Part shown: positions 34,179-45,288 of the stretch, in pieces | Layout of the letters: every line of letters starts with the position of its first letter | Numbering within the stretch: position 1 is the first letter of the stretch | Assembly: GCA_024138015.1 (NCBI GenBank) | Contig: JAMXBB010000002.1 | Location: forward strand, 14,865,330 to 14,929,329 | From: Lumnitzera littorea | Taxonomy: Eukaryota > Streptophyta > Magnoliopsida > Myrtales > Combretaceae | Direction of reading: 5' to 3' | Length of the DNA stretch: 64,000 nucleotides | Notes under the pieces: model-generated | What the model was told of the DNA's origin: nothing | Databases searched by the model: none | What the model saw: the letters and a program-made list of their open reading frames with translations, nothing else | Translations under genes and position numbers: made by a program

Positions 34179-35474
34179 TAATACGAGGCAAATGCACCTA
34201 TCAGTTTTAATATAGCAGATATGAGTCCGAGTCGATCCTTTAAAGATCTTGAGTACTAATACTAATCTTAGCTCTATTATCTAACCGAAAAGTTATGATA
34301 GGTTGAATGAATTAAAAATGCTAAAATTACCAAACTAATATAATTATGAGACTTGAGTAAGCAATTTAAGAAGTGATAAAATTAAGAACGATTTTAAGAA
34401 GGCAAATAACATATTTAGGAATTGTTTCCCCTAATATTTAACATGTGACCACTTAAACTATATCCAATTCTATCCCTATCATTCTTGATCGGAGGGGTTT
34501 GTAATTGAAATTAACACCTTTCTTAAGCATATTAACCTTAACCCTAAATTAATTATCGGAATCTCTTCACTTAGTAATATATTTTAAAATTGCATTAATA
34601 TACAATGAATTCCCATACAGAAATAAGAACTTTTTAGAAGAATCATGCATCTTATCTCTAAGTACACATGTAATTCTCTTCAATTATATCAAGATCTCAT
34701 TATCGATTTAATTTCTCAATCATCATGCATAATATCATAGATTGATAGCTTAGAAATATTAATTAACAATGAAAACACACAATTGAATTAAGAAAGATAA
34801 AAACTTTATTGAAAATTATCAATAAATCCAATAGTCACATGAAACCTTAGATTCTACAATCATAAATACAAGAATCTTAAGCTATCATGATGAAATTAGA
34901 ATAAAGTTACAGTAAAGTCAAAAAGTAAAACATGAAAGAACTCCTTTTGTTGATGAAAAATCTCTTTAATCTTGAAGTTAGAAGATGCTATTTCTTTTTT
35001 CTTATTCTCTTCTTCAAGTCTCTTCTCCTTTGAATGTCAAAAGTTATGTGCAAAATCCTTATAAGTCTTTATATAATATATTATGAAGTTTCTTTTTTCA
35101 TCATCAAACACAATTTAGGACACAGTTGTGTCCCCAGGTTTTCTAACTCACTTACCTTGGCACAAAAAATCATCTCGGTTGGGACATAACCTAGGGACAC
35201 GATTGTATCTTAGACTATGTAACTTTCAGACAAAAAAATAAAATTGCTACTTTTTCTTACTTTTTATGTAACTTCAAAACTTGATAACTCATTCATTTGA
35301 ACTCCGAATTGAGTTAAACTCAATTCCTTTTCTTTATTTCCAATCTAAGAACACGTTCAAACCTTGAAATTAAAATTTTACTCAATTAAGTATCAATTTC
35401 TTTAATAAAACAAAAAATATAAGGAAAATGCTGTAAAATCACCATATAAAGTGTATTTAAAATAAGAGTTATCA
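34179..35474 (-). repeat. 5' LTR of the Tat/Athila-type element
   Basis: Pairs with 30084-31376. Its outer end, GTTATCA, abuts the duplication AGAAC. The inner end has TAATAC where the partner has TGATAT, a probable methylation-driven change. Confidence 0.88.
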
Positions 35475-35942
35475 AGAACATACTCTGCCCCAAGACTACT
35501 TTTGAACCACGAACCATAACCTAGTCGTAACCTCTTCTCCTATCATTAGTTCGACTCAAGGTGGAGAAAAGACCATTTTTGCTATTCTCAACGAAGGGAT
35601 CTAAGTTTGGTCTACACCTCCTAATTGTTTTCCCTTAATGGGTTACGGTACAGGTCCAATTAGTAGTTAAACTGAGTTTGTGTTAGATTACTTTTGGCTT
35701 GATCAAGTAAATTCAAACTGTCCAAAACATGTAATATCATAAAGCAATTAACACATCAATCTAGCACTCAAATAGCTTAACAATGTTCAAGTACATACGC
35801 TGCATGCACACAGGTAACTAACTTATAACCACAAACAAGACCTATATTAAGGTCTCTAAGTTTTCTTAAACAATACTTTGAAGTCTAAAGAAACATTGAT
35901 CTCACTTACCTAGATACCGATGCTTGGTCTCCTCACGTGTTA
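35475..35942 (-). mobile_element. Old LTR, second part (interrupted again at 35943)
   Basis: Continues the LTR begun at 29331: TCCTATCATTAGTTCGACTC and GAAACATTGATCTCACTTACC match the collinear positions of 35943-38868. It is cut by insertion of a younger LTR of its own family. I could not trace the remainder beyond 38868. Confidence 0.7.
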
Positions 35943-38868
35943 CGTCATGCCCCGAACAAGAGAAGTCATAACAGTCTTACCATATAAACTAACCTAAGAT
36001 AGAAGCTAACCTTACAACTATGATCATAGATACAGTTTACACAAGGCATGCATAACTTAACCAGCTTGAAACATTCATTTTGATACCTGTGAATAACCAA
36101 ACTTGTGGTAGAGTTTTATAAAATACTTGTTCTATATAACATGTTATCTCATAATACAACAGTACTGACATAAACGTCTTACATCTAGAGTTGTAATTTA
36201 CAATCAAAGTTTATCAAAAAGCCATAGGCTTTGTAGACTATTTATAAGAAGTTAGGAAACTAGTGGGTGTTATAAGGAATTTCCAATCAATTTCTTCAAA
36301 ATTCAAAAGAAAAGACAAAAGAAAGGTAAAAAACCTAGGTTCGGTTGATTCTTCATCCCTTACTTTCCCAGTCAACAGCATACTAACCTGGGATTGGCTG
36401 TATCGGAACATCTTGGTCCTTACTAAATACCTGCAAAAGAGTCAATGAGAATGTGAGCACAACTAGCTCAGTAAGTGTGACAGAGTTAGAAGAGTATCAA
36501 ATAATCACAAGCAAGGTGATTAATTATAATAAAATGCAATGCAATCAATCAAATAAAACATTTTATAATGTTATATGGTCCATTGTGAGGTGAAAGGAAT
36601 TATATCCGCTCTAACCTAGATTGAGGAGTTTTATTGCAAGTCAAATCAAACCAAACCCGGGCTTGTGCAATGGAGAATACCCTCCTTCTGTGACCACCTT
36701 TAAAATACGGCCTCCACCCTAGCCGCAACCTACTCTCTTATCACTTGGTTTGATTAAGGATGGGGAAATGACTATTTTAGCTATCCTTATTGAAGGAAGT
36801 CGGTATTTAGCTTGATACCCTAATCGTTTCCTCTAATTGGTGTTATGTATGTCCAATTTCGTTTTAGTTGAATAAACGTTAGTGTTAATTAGGGGTGACA
36901 AAAAAAGTTCATACAATTTAGAGACAATGTGAACATTCATAACAGTACACCAAGGAGTTCAACTCCTATCACAATTGAGTATCATTTACACACTCGGTTT
37001 TTGCACAAATGACTAATTACAAACATAACCAAAAGTAATCCTAAGTCTCTAGATACTTTAATATAGTATCCCAATAAACAATGAAGCTACAAATCTCAAC
37101 TTACTTGTTCAGACACTTACTACGGTAGACTCAAGCTGTTAACAGTTTGACCATTGGAAGATCCTATATATACATAAAACCTAAATTCAGTTTTTGTAAT
37201 AATTACAAAAACATTAGGGTTTGATCTAAAATGGTTATATATATATGAATATATTAACTTAATAATATATAGTTTATTATTATTATATATATATATATTG
37301 AGTTAAGTTATTAATTATTGATAATATATTTAATTTATAATATTACGTATTAAATATCGTTTCGATCATATTAAAACATACTTTTAATTGATTAAATCAT
37401 GTTTTAATTCCAATAGGGTTACCGTAATACATACATTTTAGAATGTTATAAAATTATAGGTTATATTACCTAAGATTATCCTATTTTAATAAAATTAGTA
37501 TTGTTGGGATTCATACAGACCTAACGACACGTGTTACGAGTTTTGTTTTTAGAGTTGACTTTTAATGGGTAGTTAAAGTTTTTAATACAATTATACCTAT
37601 CTAAATAAATACTAATGTATTATACGTATTTTAGGTTATTAAACTGTATTTTATTTAATTTGTCAATATAATGTTATAATATAAGTATTATTTAACTCTA
37701 ATATACCTATAACGTATTCCGGTCAGAAAATATCCGTAAATATATTAAAAATACCCTTTTTATCTAATTTAATCAGCAACCTCATATAGAGTTTTTATTT
37801 AACTATTTAATTCATTTTAACTTATTATTACTAAAGATATGTCTTGACTTGTAATTTAAGCCATTTTACTACGTAAATTCGTAATAAATAGTTCAGGACA
37901 CTAAATAATTCCCCAAAAATTTCCATCGACTCTTAAAAATATAAGGAACTTAATTATTACTTGGTTTCAAGTTTTCGACTTATTGCCTATATATTTGTAT
38001 TTACGATTTTATTCTTGAATTATCTTAAATTACTCAATTATGGTCATTTTTACACCAAATTAATTTCAATCTAACCTAACATTGTTATTATTCACTAGAG
38101 ATCAGTACATGTCTAGTTTATTATTTAATTTCAAAATTTCCTATTTATTTTACAATTTTAGCCTATTTTCAAGCTATTTTTAGGTAAAAAATGAAATAAA
38201 TATTTAAAATATTTAAATCAAAATTTGGGTTACATAGAAATTATATATATATATATATATATCATACACATTCTATACAAAAATTTTAAATTAGTAGTTT
38301 TCTTAAGCAAGTATACTAAATATTATAAATTTTTCAAAAATAAAAATATCATACGAAAGCATGTTCAAAATAACCTAATTATAATTTTTTTCATAATTTT
38401 CTAGGTGGTTTAGGTATTTTTTACAAATTATTAAAAAATAGAGTAAAGAATCGACTTAGCTATTCTTGGATGCTACGGTGGCCGGTGGTAACTGGGGGTG
38501 TGTCAGATGGCCTAAACGCTGCCTGAATTGGTGGTGGCCAGTCGGGTTAATCGTCAGGTGGTCATTTGGGTTGAATACGGTGGAAGCACGGTGGTTGCTC
38601 TATTTTGTATATATTTATTTATTTATTTTCCTAATTCTTTAAAGCTTTCTATCACTCCCTAAATTTTCCAGATTATAAAATATTGCACGTCTGAAGCTCT
38701 TGCCCTTTTATATTGCCCCAAAGTCTGTTGAAAGAATTTATCTTCTATATTTTATTTATTATTATTTTTTTCTTTCTTAATCATAAAGTTTAGGCTCAAT
38801 TGGATTACTTTTTCTAAAAGCCTTAAATCTAGGCTCGGTTGTCCTAAACACAATTTTAAGGACTTACA
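35943..38868 (-). mobile_element. Solo LTR of the TGTCACGCCCCGAAC family, inserted in an older copy
   Basis: Starts CGTCATGCCCCGAACAAG (TGTCA with one change) and ends GACTTACA. Length is 2926 bp. Flanks TGTTA (35938-35942) and CGTTA (38869-38873) are a 5-base duplication with one T/C difference. Closely related to 52216-55752 over its whole length. The box read on the minus strand as TACTGAGCTAGTTGTGCTCA...CTTTTGCAGGT suggests minus orientation. No internal region, so it is a solo LTR left by recombination. Confidence 0.8.
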
Positions 38869-39885
38869 CGTTACTCTTATCTTCTTCTATTATCCTTATA
38901 GATTAATATAACATCTTTAGTTTCTGTAATATACATATAGTATATGAGTTCAGTTTGACATTTAAATATGTTCGTTAATTGTGTTAGGTGAGTTTTCTAA
39001 GGTGTTCATTAGATTTTAATTAAGTAAGATATATTTTGACCAAGATTCTGACCTGGTATAGGTTACTACTTAGTAGTTTTTAACCCAAGTTCTGACTTTA
39101 GTAGATTCTTAGAAGTTATAGGCAAATGACTTTTTGATCTACTCTCTGGCTTCTATTGATCCAATATTTAGCAACAACTATTTTCAAACTTCTAATTGCT
39201 CTTATGTTTTGTATCTTTTATCAAACTACTTTCTAACTAAGTTTCTAACTTAGATTCTGACCCAACCTTGTGAAATGGCTATTGTTTGGGTAGCTTCTAA
39301 CTTATGTTCTGACTTTGATATAGGTATAAAATTCATATATAAATTGTTGGCTAATCCACCGTCAAACTCTTGATGTAGTCAAGAATATTAAATACTAGAT
39401 TACATTTTGACCCAATTTTTGACAAAGTTTCTGACTTACCATCTTAAATTAAATTATTCTCTTAATGATTCAGATCAAGTTTCTAGTGTATTCACCATAT
39501 TCACACTAGATTACATTTTGATCAACCTTCTAACTTATTTTCATGCACCAACTATACTTTGAATTCTCAAATAACATAATTACAATATCTACACCTCCTG
39601 CTTTTTTACTCCAACACTCTAATCCAATACTTTAAACTTCAAATACAGTAAGAAATTAACACTTGAAGACTTAATTACTTCACCAAACACTCATTTTAGG
39701 CAATTTCAATCATATGTGTGCTAACTAAGGAAAGCCCAAAAATTCAACTTTTGAATTTTTGAAAACTATTTTTATTGAATCAAAATAGGCATGTTAAAAT
39801 GTTTGTACATAAATTTTGGGATCAAAACAACATCATTTAAGCCAGTAAAAATTAGAATTTAGGTTCATTTTTAGTTTAATTTCTT
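38869..39885. other. AT-rich spacer with scattered TTCTGAC words
   Basis: Between 39038 and 39545, words such as AGATTCTGACC, AGTTCTGACTTT, TTTCTGACTTACC and ACTAGATTACATTTTGA recur irregularly, suggesting a very degenerate tandem repeat. It may belong to the truncated LTR that follows. No coding sequence. Confidence 0.4.
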
Positions 39886-39889
39886 AAGG

Positions 39890-40896
39890 AACACATATTT
39901 GCACTTAGAATTTAAAGAATTTTTTTTTAAATAGTATTATTTTACTAACCTTTTTTTTTCCCTTAGTTTAAGTTGTTGAATAAATTCTAACATTAATTAT
40001 ATGCCATTTTTTGAAATAGATTTTCATTTTTGCACTTTTAGATAAATTGCATTTTCTATAAATTTGCATCTTTCTTTTAAAAAATTGCATTTTTAGATAT
40101 AGATGCATATCTTTTCGAAGATTCGTATTTTTGGTAAAAATGTGTATCTAAATTGTATATCTAAGTAAATTTGTATAAATCTTGCATTTAGAGTTTAGAA
40201 AAATAAATTTTTGGTACATAGTGGTTTTATTTTTAAATAAAATAATAAAAAAATCTTAACTTGAATCTTTCCAAAAGATTTAGTTAGTTAGGTTTTTTTG
40301 TTAATAGATTCATGTAGTTAGATCTTTTAGATTTTTTTTAAAAAATAAATCATTAAATAACGTAAATTTGACTTGATTTTTTATATTAAAAAGAATTAAC
40401 CAACTAAATCTTTTTTTTAAAAAAAAAAATTACGTTAGTTTAATCCCCAACTAGCGGGTATATAAGCATCTAAAAGGTAATTGTATAAAAAAAATAAAAA
40501 TATTTTTTCCTTTTTTCTTTTTTTTTTTTAAAATTTGTAGTAAAAATGATTAAAAATTCATTTTGTACATTTTTTCATATTTTGACATCTTTAGAAAAAT
40601 TATAAAATAAAGCCCCATTATTTACTTTCTTTAAATTTTTACATGGTGACTTAGTCTTAATAAGTTAGCCTTAAAATTCAGATTTTTTTGTTAATTTTTT
40701 AGAAAATCTACAAACTAGTGGCTTGATTTTTTTACTAATTTTACTGGTTAACGACTCCAAATTATTTTTTAAATATTTTTTTAACATTTTTTTCAAAGAA
40801 AAATATATATTTTTTAATTTAATGTCGAGTAATTTATATTGAATGAGCTAAGTTTAATATAGATTAAATTAAGAAAAATTGAAATATGGCTATATA
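39890..40896 (+). repeat. 5' LTR remnant of the Tat/Ogre-like element
   Basis: Collinear with 46600-47635: TTGAATAAATTCTAACAT, TTTTTGCACTTTTAGATAAA, CATTTTGTACATTTTT and GAGTAATTTATATT recur in order. Only about 1 kb of an expected 2.35 kb is recognisable. The 5' part is lost or replaced. Confidence 0.75.
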
Positions 40897-40900
40897 GAAT

Positions 40901-40918
40901 TGGCGACTCTATTATGGA
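40901..40918 (+). other. Primer-binding site, tRNA-Arg type
   Basis: TGGCGACTCTATTATGGA four bases after the LTR resembles TGGCGACTCCGCTGGGGA, the site used by many Ogre/Tat elements. It fixes plus orientation. Confidence 0.7.
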
Positions 40919-42399
40919 CCGTTAGTGAGCTAGCCATGTAAAAATTAAAAAAATTAATTTATGAGCTTTACCTCCGCTTGATAGTGATAGGTGAGCTCAC
41001 TTATGCTTCGATGTATCCCACCAGGTATTTCCCTAAGAATGCTTGAGATTATAAAGCTTAAGACCCGTAAATCCCACTCTCTTACATTATTGTAAAATAA
41101 AAAGGGGTTAGTAATTTTTTAAATTATAGAAGCTAGAAAAGAATTGCTATAACTCGTAGCCAATTGGGCATTATTTTCAAAATTTAATGCACTTATATAT
41201 ATAAGTATATATGGGCTTTATTTAAAAAAAATTTAGAAATTTACATATTTATATATGTAAGTTTACATGAATATTTACCAATCCCATTATATTGCATGCG
41301 TGTGTAGCATACTACATCAATTTTTTGTTTTATCTTAATTTGTATATGTTATTTTTATTTTTCCATTTGTTCATGAATATTGTCTTATAATATATGTATT
41401 ATGTTTTATGAGAAACAAGTTATTTAACATAAGATTTAACATAAAAAGCTCAAAATCATTAATATTTCTCCTGTACGATAATGTGCCAATGGTAAAAAAA
41501 AAAAAAAAAAAAATTAGTAACAACTTCTAAATTTTTTTTCTTTGGAGCATATAATTATAAAAATTAACTATATCAAAGATTATCATGGAACTATTTTTTT
41601 TTTAAAGACTTTCCAACAAATTTTTTTTAAAGAAAATTTCAAAAAAATATTCTATGATAAAAAATCAGTTTCATGATAAATTTTTTTTACTTATCGATTT
41701 CAATTATAATGCCCTACAGGTACCATATTATTAGGAATTAGTAAAATAAAAAAATATTTAATAATTAGATTTCTATTATAAATTATTTTCTATCTTAAAG
41801 CCATCAATCTTGTAAATGTCTAAATTCTCATTCTTCGTATTTATTCAATAAGTTGTCATGGTTTTGATGGAGCTTTCTCTATGAGTCATTACCTTTGTAT
41901 CATTTGTTTAACAAGTTTCTCATTGTAAGATAATTTCTGTTTCTCTATATCATCCTTGTTATATAATCGTCATCCTATGTCCTTGATCGTCAGTCCCAAT
42001 GTTTCCATTTTTTTTTTTTTTAGTTTAGATTCATTGATGTCAATATTCGACTTCTATAACATAAAATCAATATTAATTTTTTCAATAAAAGTTTGCAAAA
42101 AAAAAAAAAAGAATGGTTTTCAAAATTTAAAACTTGATTTAAAAAAAAAAAAAAAAAGAAAAAGGGAATGTAATGTTGTTAGCAAGAATGGATTCTTGTA
42201 GGCTTTAAAAAATTACCTTTTAAAGTGGTTTAGCCCAATCTAAAACTTATAATTGCTTGTTTTAAAAAACAAGATGTCTGAAACTCTTGAATAGAAAATA
42301 GTTACAATAAAAAGGGTTCTGAGTAAGCATGCAAAGTAAGCTGAGGCCATGGCCCATACCTAAGCCCAAGAGTCTATTGATATATTATGTCAATGGAGC
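40919..42399. other. Internal region of the Tat/Ogre-like element, no genes
   Basis: Homopolymer-rich AT sequence (A-run at 41491-41512, others at 42097 and 42141). The 81-codon frame at 41956-42201 is an artefact of A and T runs. No gag, protease, RT or integrase motif seen. Confidence 0.6.
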
Positions 42400-42672
42400 G
42401 TTGTCCTATTTCTTATTGGATCGCCTGCTCATTGGAGGGCCATCTAATTATTTTTAAGATTGCTTACTTAAAGGAGGGTTGTTCTATTCTTTTTTGGATC
42501 ACTTACTTAGTGGATTATTATCCTATCCTTAGTTGGGTTGCTTGCTCAAAGGAGTGACATCGAATCATTTTCAAGATCGCTTGCTCAGCAAAGTGTTATC
42601 TAGTCCTTTATAAAATCACTTGCTCAATGGAGCACTATCGTATTCTTTTTAGGATCGCTTGCTTAGAGGAGT
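42400..42672. repeat. 39-bp tandem repeat array, seven units
   Basis: Seven consecutive units (42400, 42440, 42479, 42517, 42556, 42595, 42634) of 38-40 bases, five of them exactly 39. A typical unit has TATCCTATTCTTTTT then GGATCGCTTGCTCA then GGAGT. A partial unit precedes them. The array resumes at 44988 after an inserted solo LTR. It lies in the 3' part of a Tat/Ogre-like element. Divergence between units is 20-35% by eye. Confidence 0.88.
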
Positions 42673-42677
42673 GTTGT

Positions 42678-44987
42678 TGTAAATGCCCAATTTTTGTCTT
42701 TTTTATTTTTATTTTTTTAACCAAGGGTCCTAATTCAAAAATTAAAAAAAATATATAAATAATTGAAAAATGATAAAAATAAAAAAAATGAAAAAAAGAA
42801 GAAAAAATTATAAAGATTTTTTAGGAAAATATATTTTTAGAAAGTAAAACATTTTAGGATTAATCGATTTAGCTTTAGCTTGATTCAAATAGTTTTAGAA
42901 AGTTTTATAATTTAAGTACAATTTAATTATATTAAATATTAAGACTTAGGATAACGACTTAACGAATAAGTATTTGAACATTGACATTGGTCATAGGTTC
43001 GATTCTTACTAAGCATATAAATATTAATCACGTAGCTTAAGATAATTAACAATGACACTCGCAAAAGAAGAAATCTACTTTCATCTGATCTCCTTTGTCT
43101 AAGAACTGTCCCATAGCCCACGCTGCAGCACACTTCACTGTTGATTAGCACTTCATACCCATGCAATTGACTAGACACATGACCAATCTTTCAACACCAT
43201 TGTAGCGGAGAACCCAGTAAATCACAACATGATCACTACACGAACACGTAACCACTTTCCCATCTTCAGTTTCAACTCTACTACGCCAACACGAGAATAG
43301 CAGCCCTTTGTTTTAGTCGCATGACTTCAGTTTCATTATCCCCACAGCTGCAGCGACAACAACTGTATTACCCAAGTCCTACATGCAACACACTTTAGCA
43401 GCACAACCAATTAGCCATGACCGCAAAGCCCCGACGCATCACACAATCACCAATGGTCGGCGAGCCATTGCTCCATCATCAACAGCATCGAACCAACCCC
43501 TTATCCAACTGCACTTCTCAAAGCAGCCGTAACTCCAATCTGTATGAACATTGTCCACAACTGCTGCTGCAACTATGACTTAACTGCACATTGCACGCAC
43601 GAGTACGATTCGCATACGGTCCATGTCCAATCCCCATGCCACATTGCTACAGCACTTCGACTGCACTCCACGCTACTTTGCATTGACTGATCCAATACAT
43701 TACTGTCCATGCTCCATCATAGCCCCTTCATCCTCACTAAAGATCAACTCACTCACGACCAACGCCTAAGCACAGCAATCCAACACAACAAACTCCTGAC
43801 ACCAAACAACAACGGCCCAGCAAATTCCATTGATGCACAACCAAGTACGCTCTCTAGTCCTCGCTTGTAGCAAACGCCAAAGTCCGCAAAAGAATATGTT
43901 GACAAGTCATAGATCAACTGTCTTGGAATTGCATTCACAGTCCACTCCATCGTATACATATACGGTTGTACACGCGATCAAGCCGCGCGCCCGCACACCA
44001 ACCCGATGATCAAGCACTACACATTGTCATCATTGATAGCAGAACACGCTGGCCCCAACATCATTGATCCACACAAGCTATGCACATTCACTAGTTGCAC
44101 CACTGACAGTAGAACACGCTGTATATACGCCACAGTAGCACATGCCCATTGTTGATCAATGCACAACTAAAAAGCCAAATTCAAGTTCAGTTTTTTTAAT
44201 TATTATTTTAATTATTATTATATTATTATTTTATAGTTACTAATTTATGTTGATTGTATAATATGTAAATATATATATATTAGCTTAGGTATTTTTTAGC
44301 ATTAAGTTTTTTAGGATTCCTCCCATAGAAAATTAATTTTTTAAAATATAAAAATTAATAAAAAACCCTTTTAAAAAAATATGACTTTTAGAAAGTTTTT
44401 ATAAAATAAAAGCATTTGAGAATTAAGAGTCTTTAGTTTTTATTTGGATAAACTAAATCGGTAATAACATAAACTCGATCGTTTTTTTTTAAATTAAAAT
44501 AAACAAACATACTAAAGTTTTTTTTGGAAAAAACTACAGTCGTCTAATCTCGACTAGTAGGTACGTATACACCTTCAAAGTGACGTTAAAATCTATAGAA
44601 ACTTAAGTTTTTTTTTTTCTTTTGGTTTTCATTTTTCTTAAAAATATTAAAGAATGATAATTTTAATGAATAAGGCTAATTTCAGAAAAGTGATAATGGT
44701 ATTCGTTTAGGTTTAATAGGTTAGTTTCCGAATTCGGAATCTTCTTGTTTTTATTAAATTGAAATAAAAAAACTAGTAGCTAAATTGTAATCAATCTACT
44801 CAATTGATTACAATTTCTTTTTTTTTTAACTCCAGTTGGATGGTAACTCCAAAAGTTTTTTTTTTAAATATCAAAATTTTCCAATTTCTTTAATTAAGGA
44901 TTAATATTAAATGAGTTAAGGTTTAGTATTAATTAGAAAATGAGAAATAAAATAAAATAAAGAGAACTAAAAAATTCAAGCTTGATA
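42678..44987 (+). mobile_element. Solo LTR inserted in the 39-bp array
   Basis: Starts TGTAAATGCCCAATTTTTG and ends AAGCTTGATA. Flanks GTTGT (42673-42677) and GCTGT (44988-44992) form a 5-base duplication with one T/C difference, and the 39-bp repeat continues across the gap. It contains a GC-richer CA/CCA-rich stretch (42960-44170) typical of this LTR type. Minus-strand frames there are chance. Confidence 0.75.
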
Positions 44988-45060
44988 GCTGTCTTATCCA
45001 GCTTTTTCTAGGATTGCTTACTCATAAGAGCGTTGTTTTATTTTATCTTATAGAGAGTTA
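44988..45060. repeat. Continuation of the 39-bp array after the LTR
   Basis: One further unit (CTTATCC..TTTTCTAGGATTGCTTACTCATAAGAGC) and a partial one (GTTGTTTTATTTTATCTTATAG) continue the array interrupted at 42677. Confidence 0.7.
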
Positions 45061-45288
45061 TTTTACCTTTGAAAGATTTATCTTGTCGAGTAATTGATCC
45101 TTAAAGAGATCTATCATCTTAAGGATACCCAACCCTTTACATCAGAACCCTATTTATTTGACATTCAAAGTCCTTACCCTACCAATTTAAGTTCAGACTT
45201 AACAAAAATGAGTATGTCTTTTTGTCTTTGTACCAAAATTTTTACAAACTTCACTACAAAGAGGAACTTCATTATAAAAAGGGATAGT
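45061..45288. other. End of the internal region with polypurine tract
   Basis: Ends ATAAAAAGGGATAG directly before the 3' LTR, a fair polypurine tract. The 108-codon frame starting at 45094 runs into the LTR and has no family signature. Confidence 0.5.

Larger units (their letters stand above)
30084..35474 (-). mobile_element. Complete non-autonomous Tat/Athila-type LTR retrotransposon
   Basis: Two direct LTRs (1293 and 1296 bp), with termini TGATA...TATCA, enclose 2.8 kb. The flanking 5-base duplication is perfect: AGAAC at 30079-30083 and 35475-35479. A tRNA-Asp-type primer-binding site next to the right LTR shows it is transcribed on the minus strand. No protease, RT or integrase motif is present, so it would depend on enzymes from a related element. 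It is inserted in an older LTR of another family, whose sequence continues uninterrupted across it. Confidence 0.88.

Noticed and set aside
42400..42672. 39-bp repeats as a CRISPR array or coding repeat
   Set aside because: Units are directly adjacent without spacers, diverged, interrupted by stops, and in a plant LTR element.
42939..43959. Minus-strand frames in the GC-richer stretch at 43 kb
   Set aside because: The stretch is the CA/CCA-rich part of a solo LTR; no start context, homology or continuation is seen.
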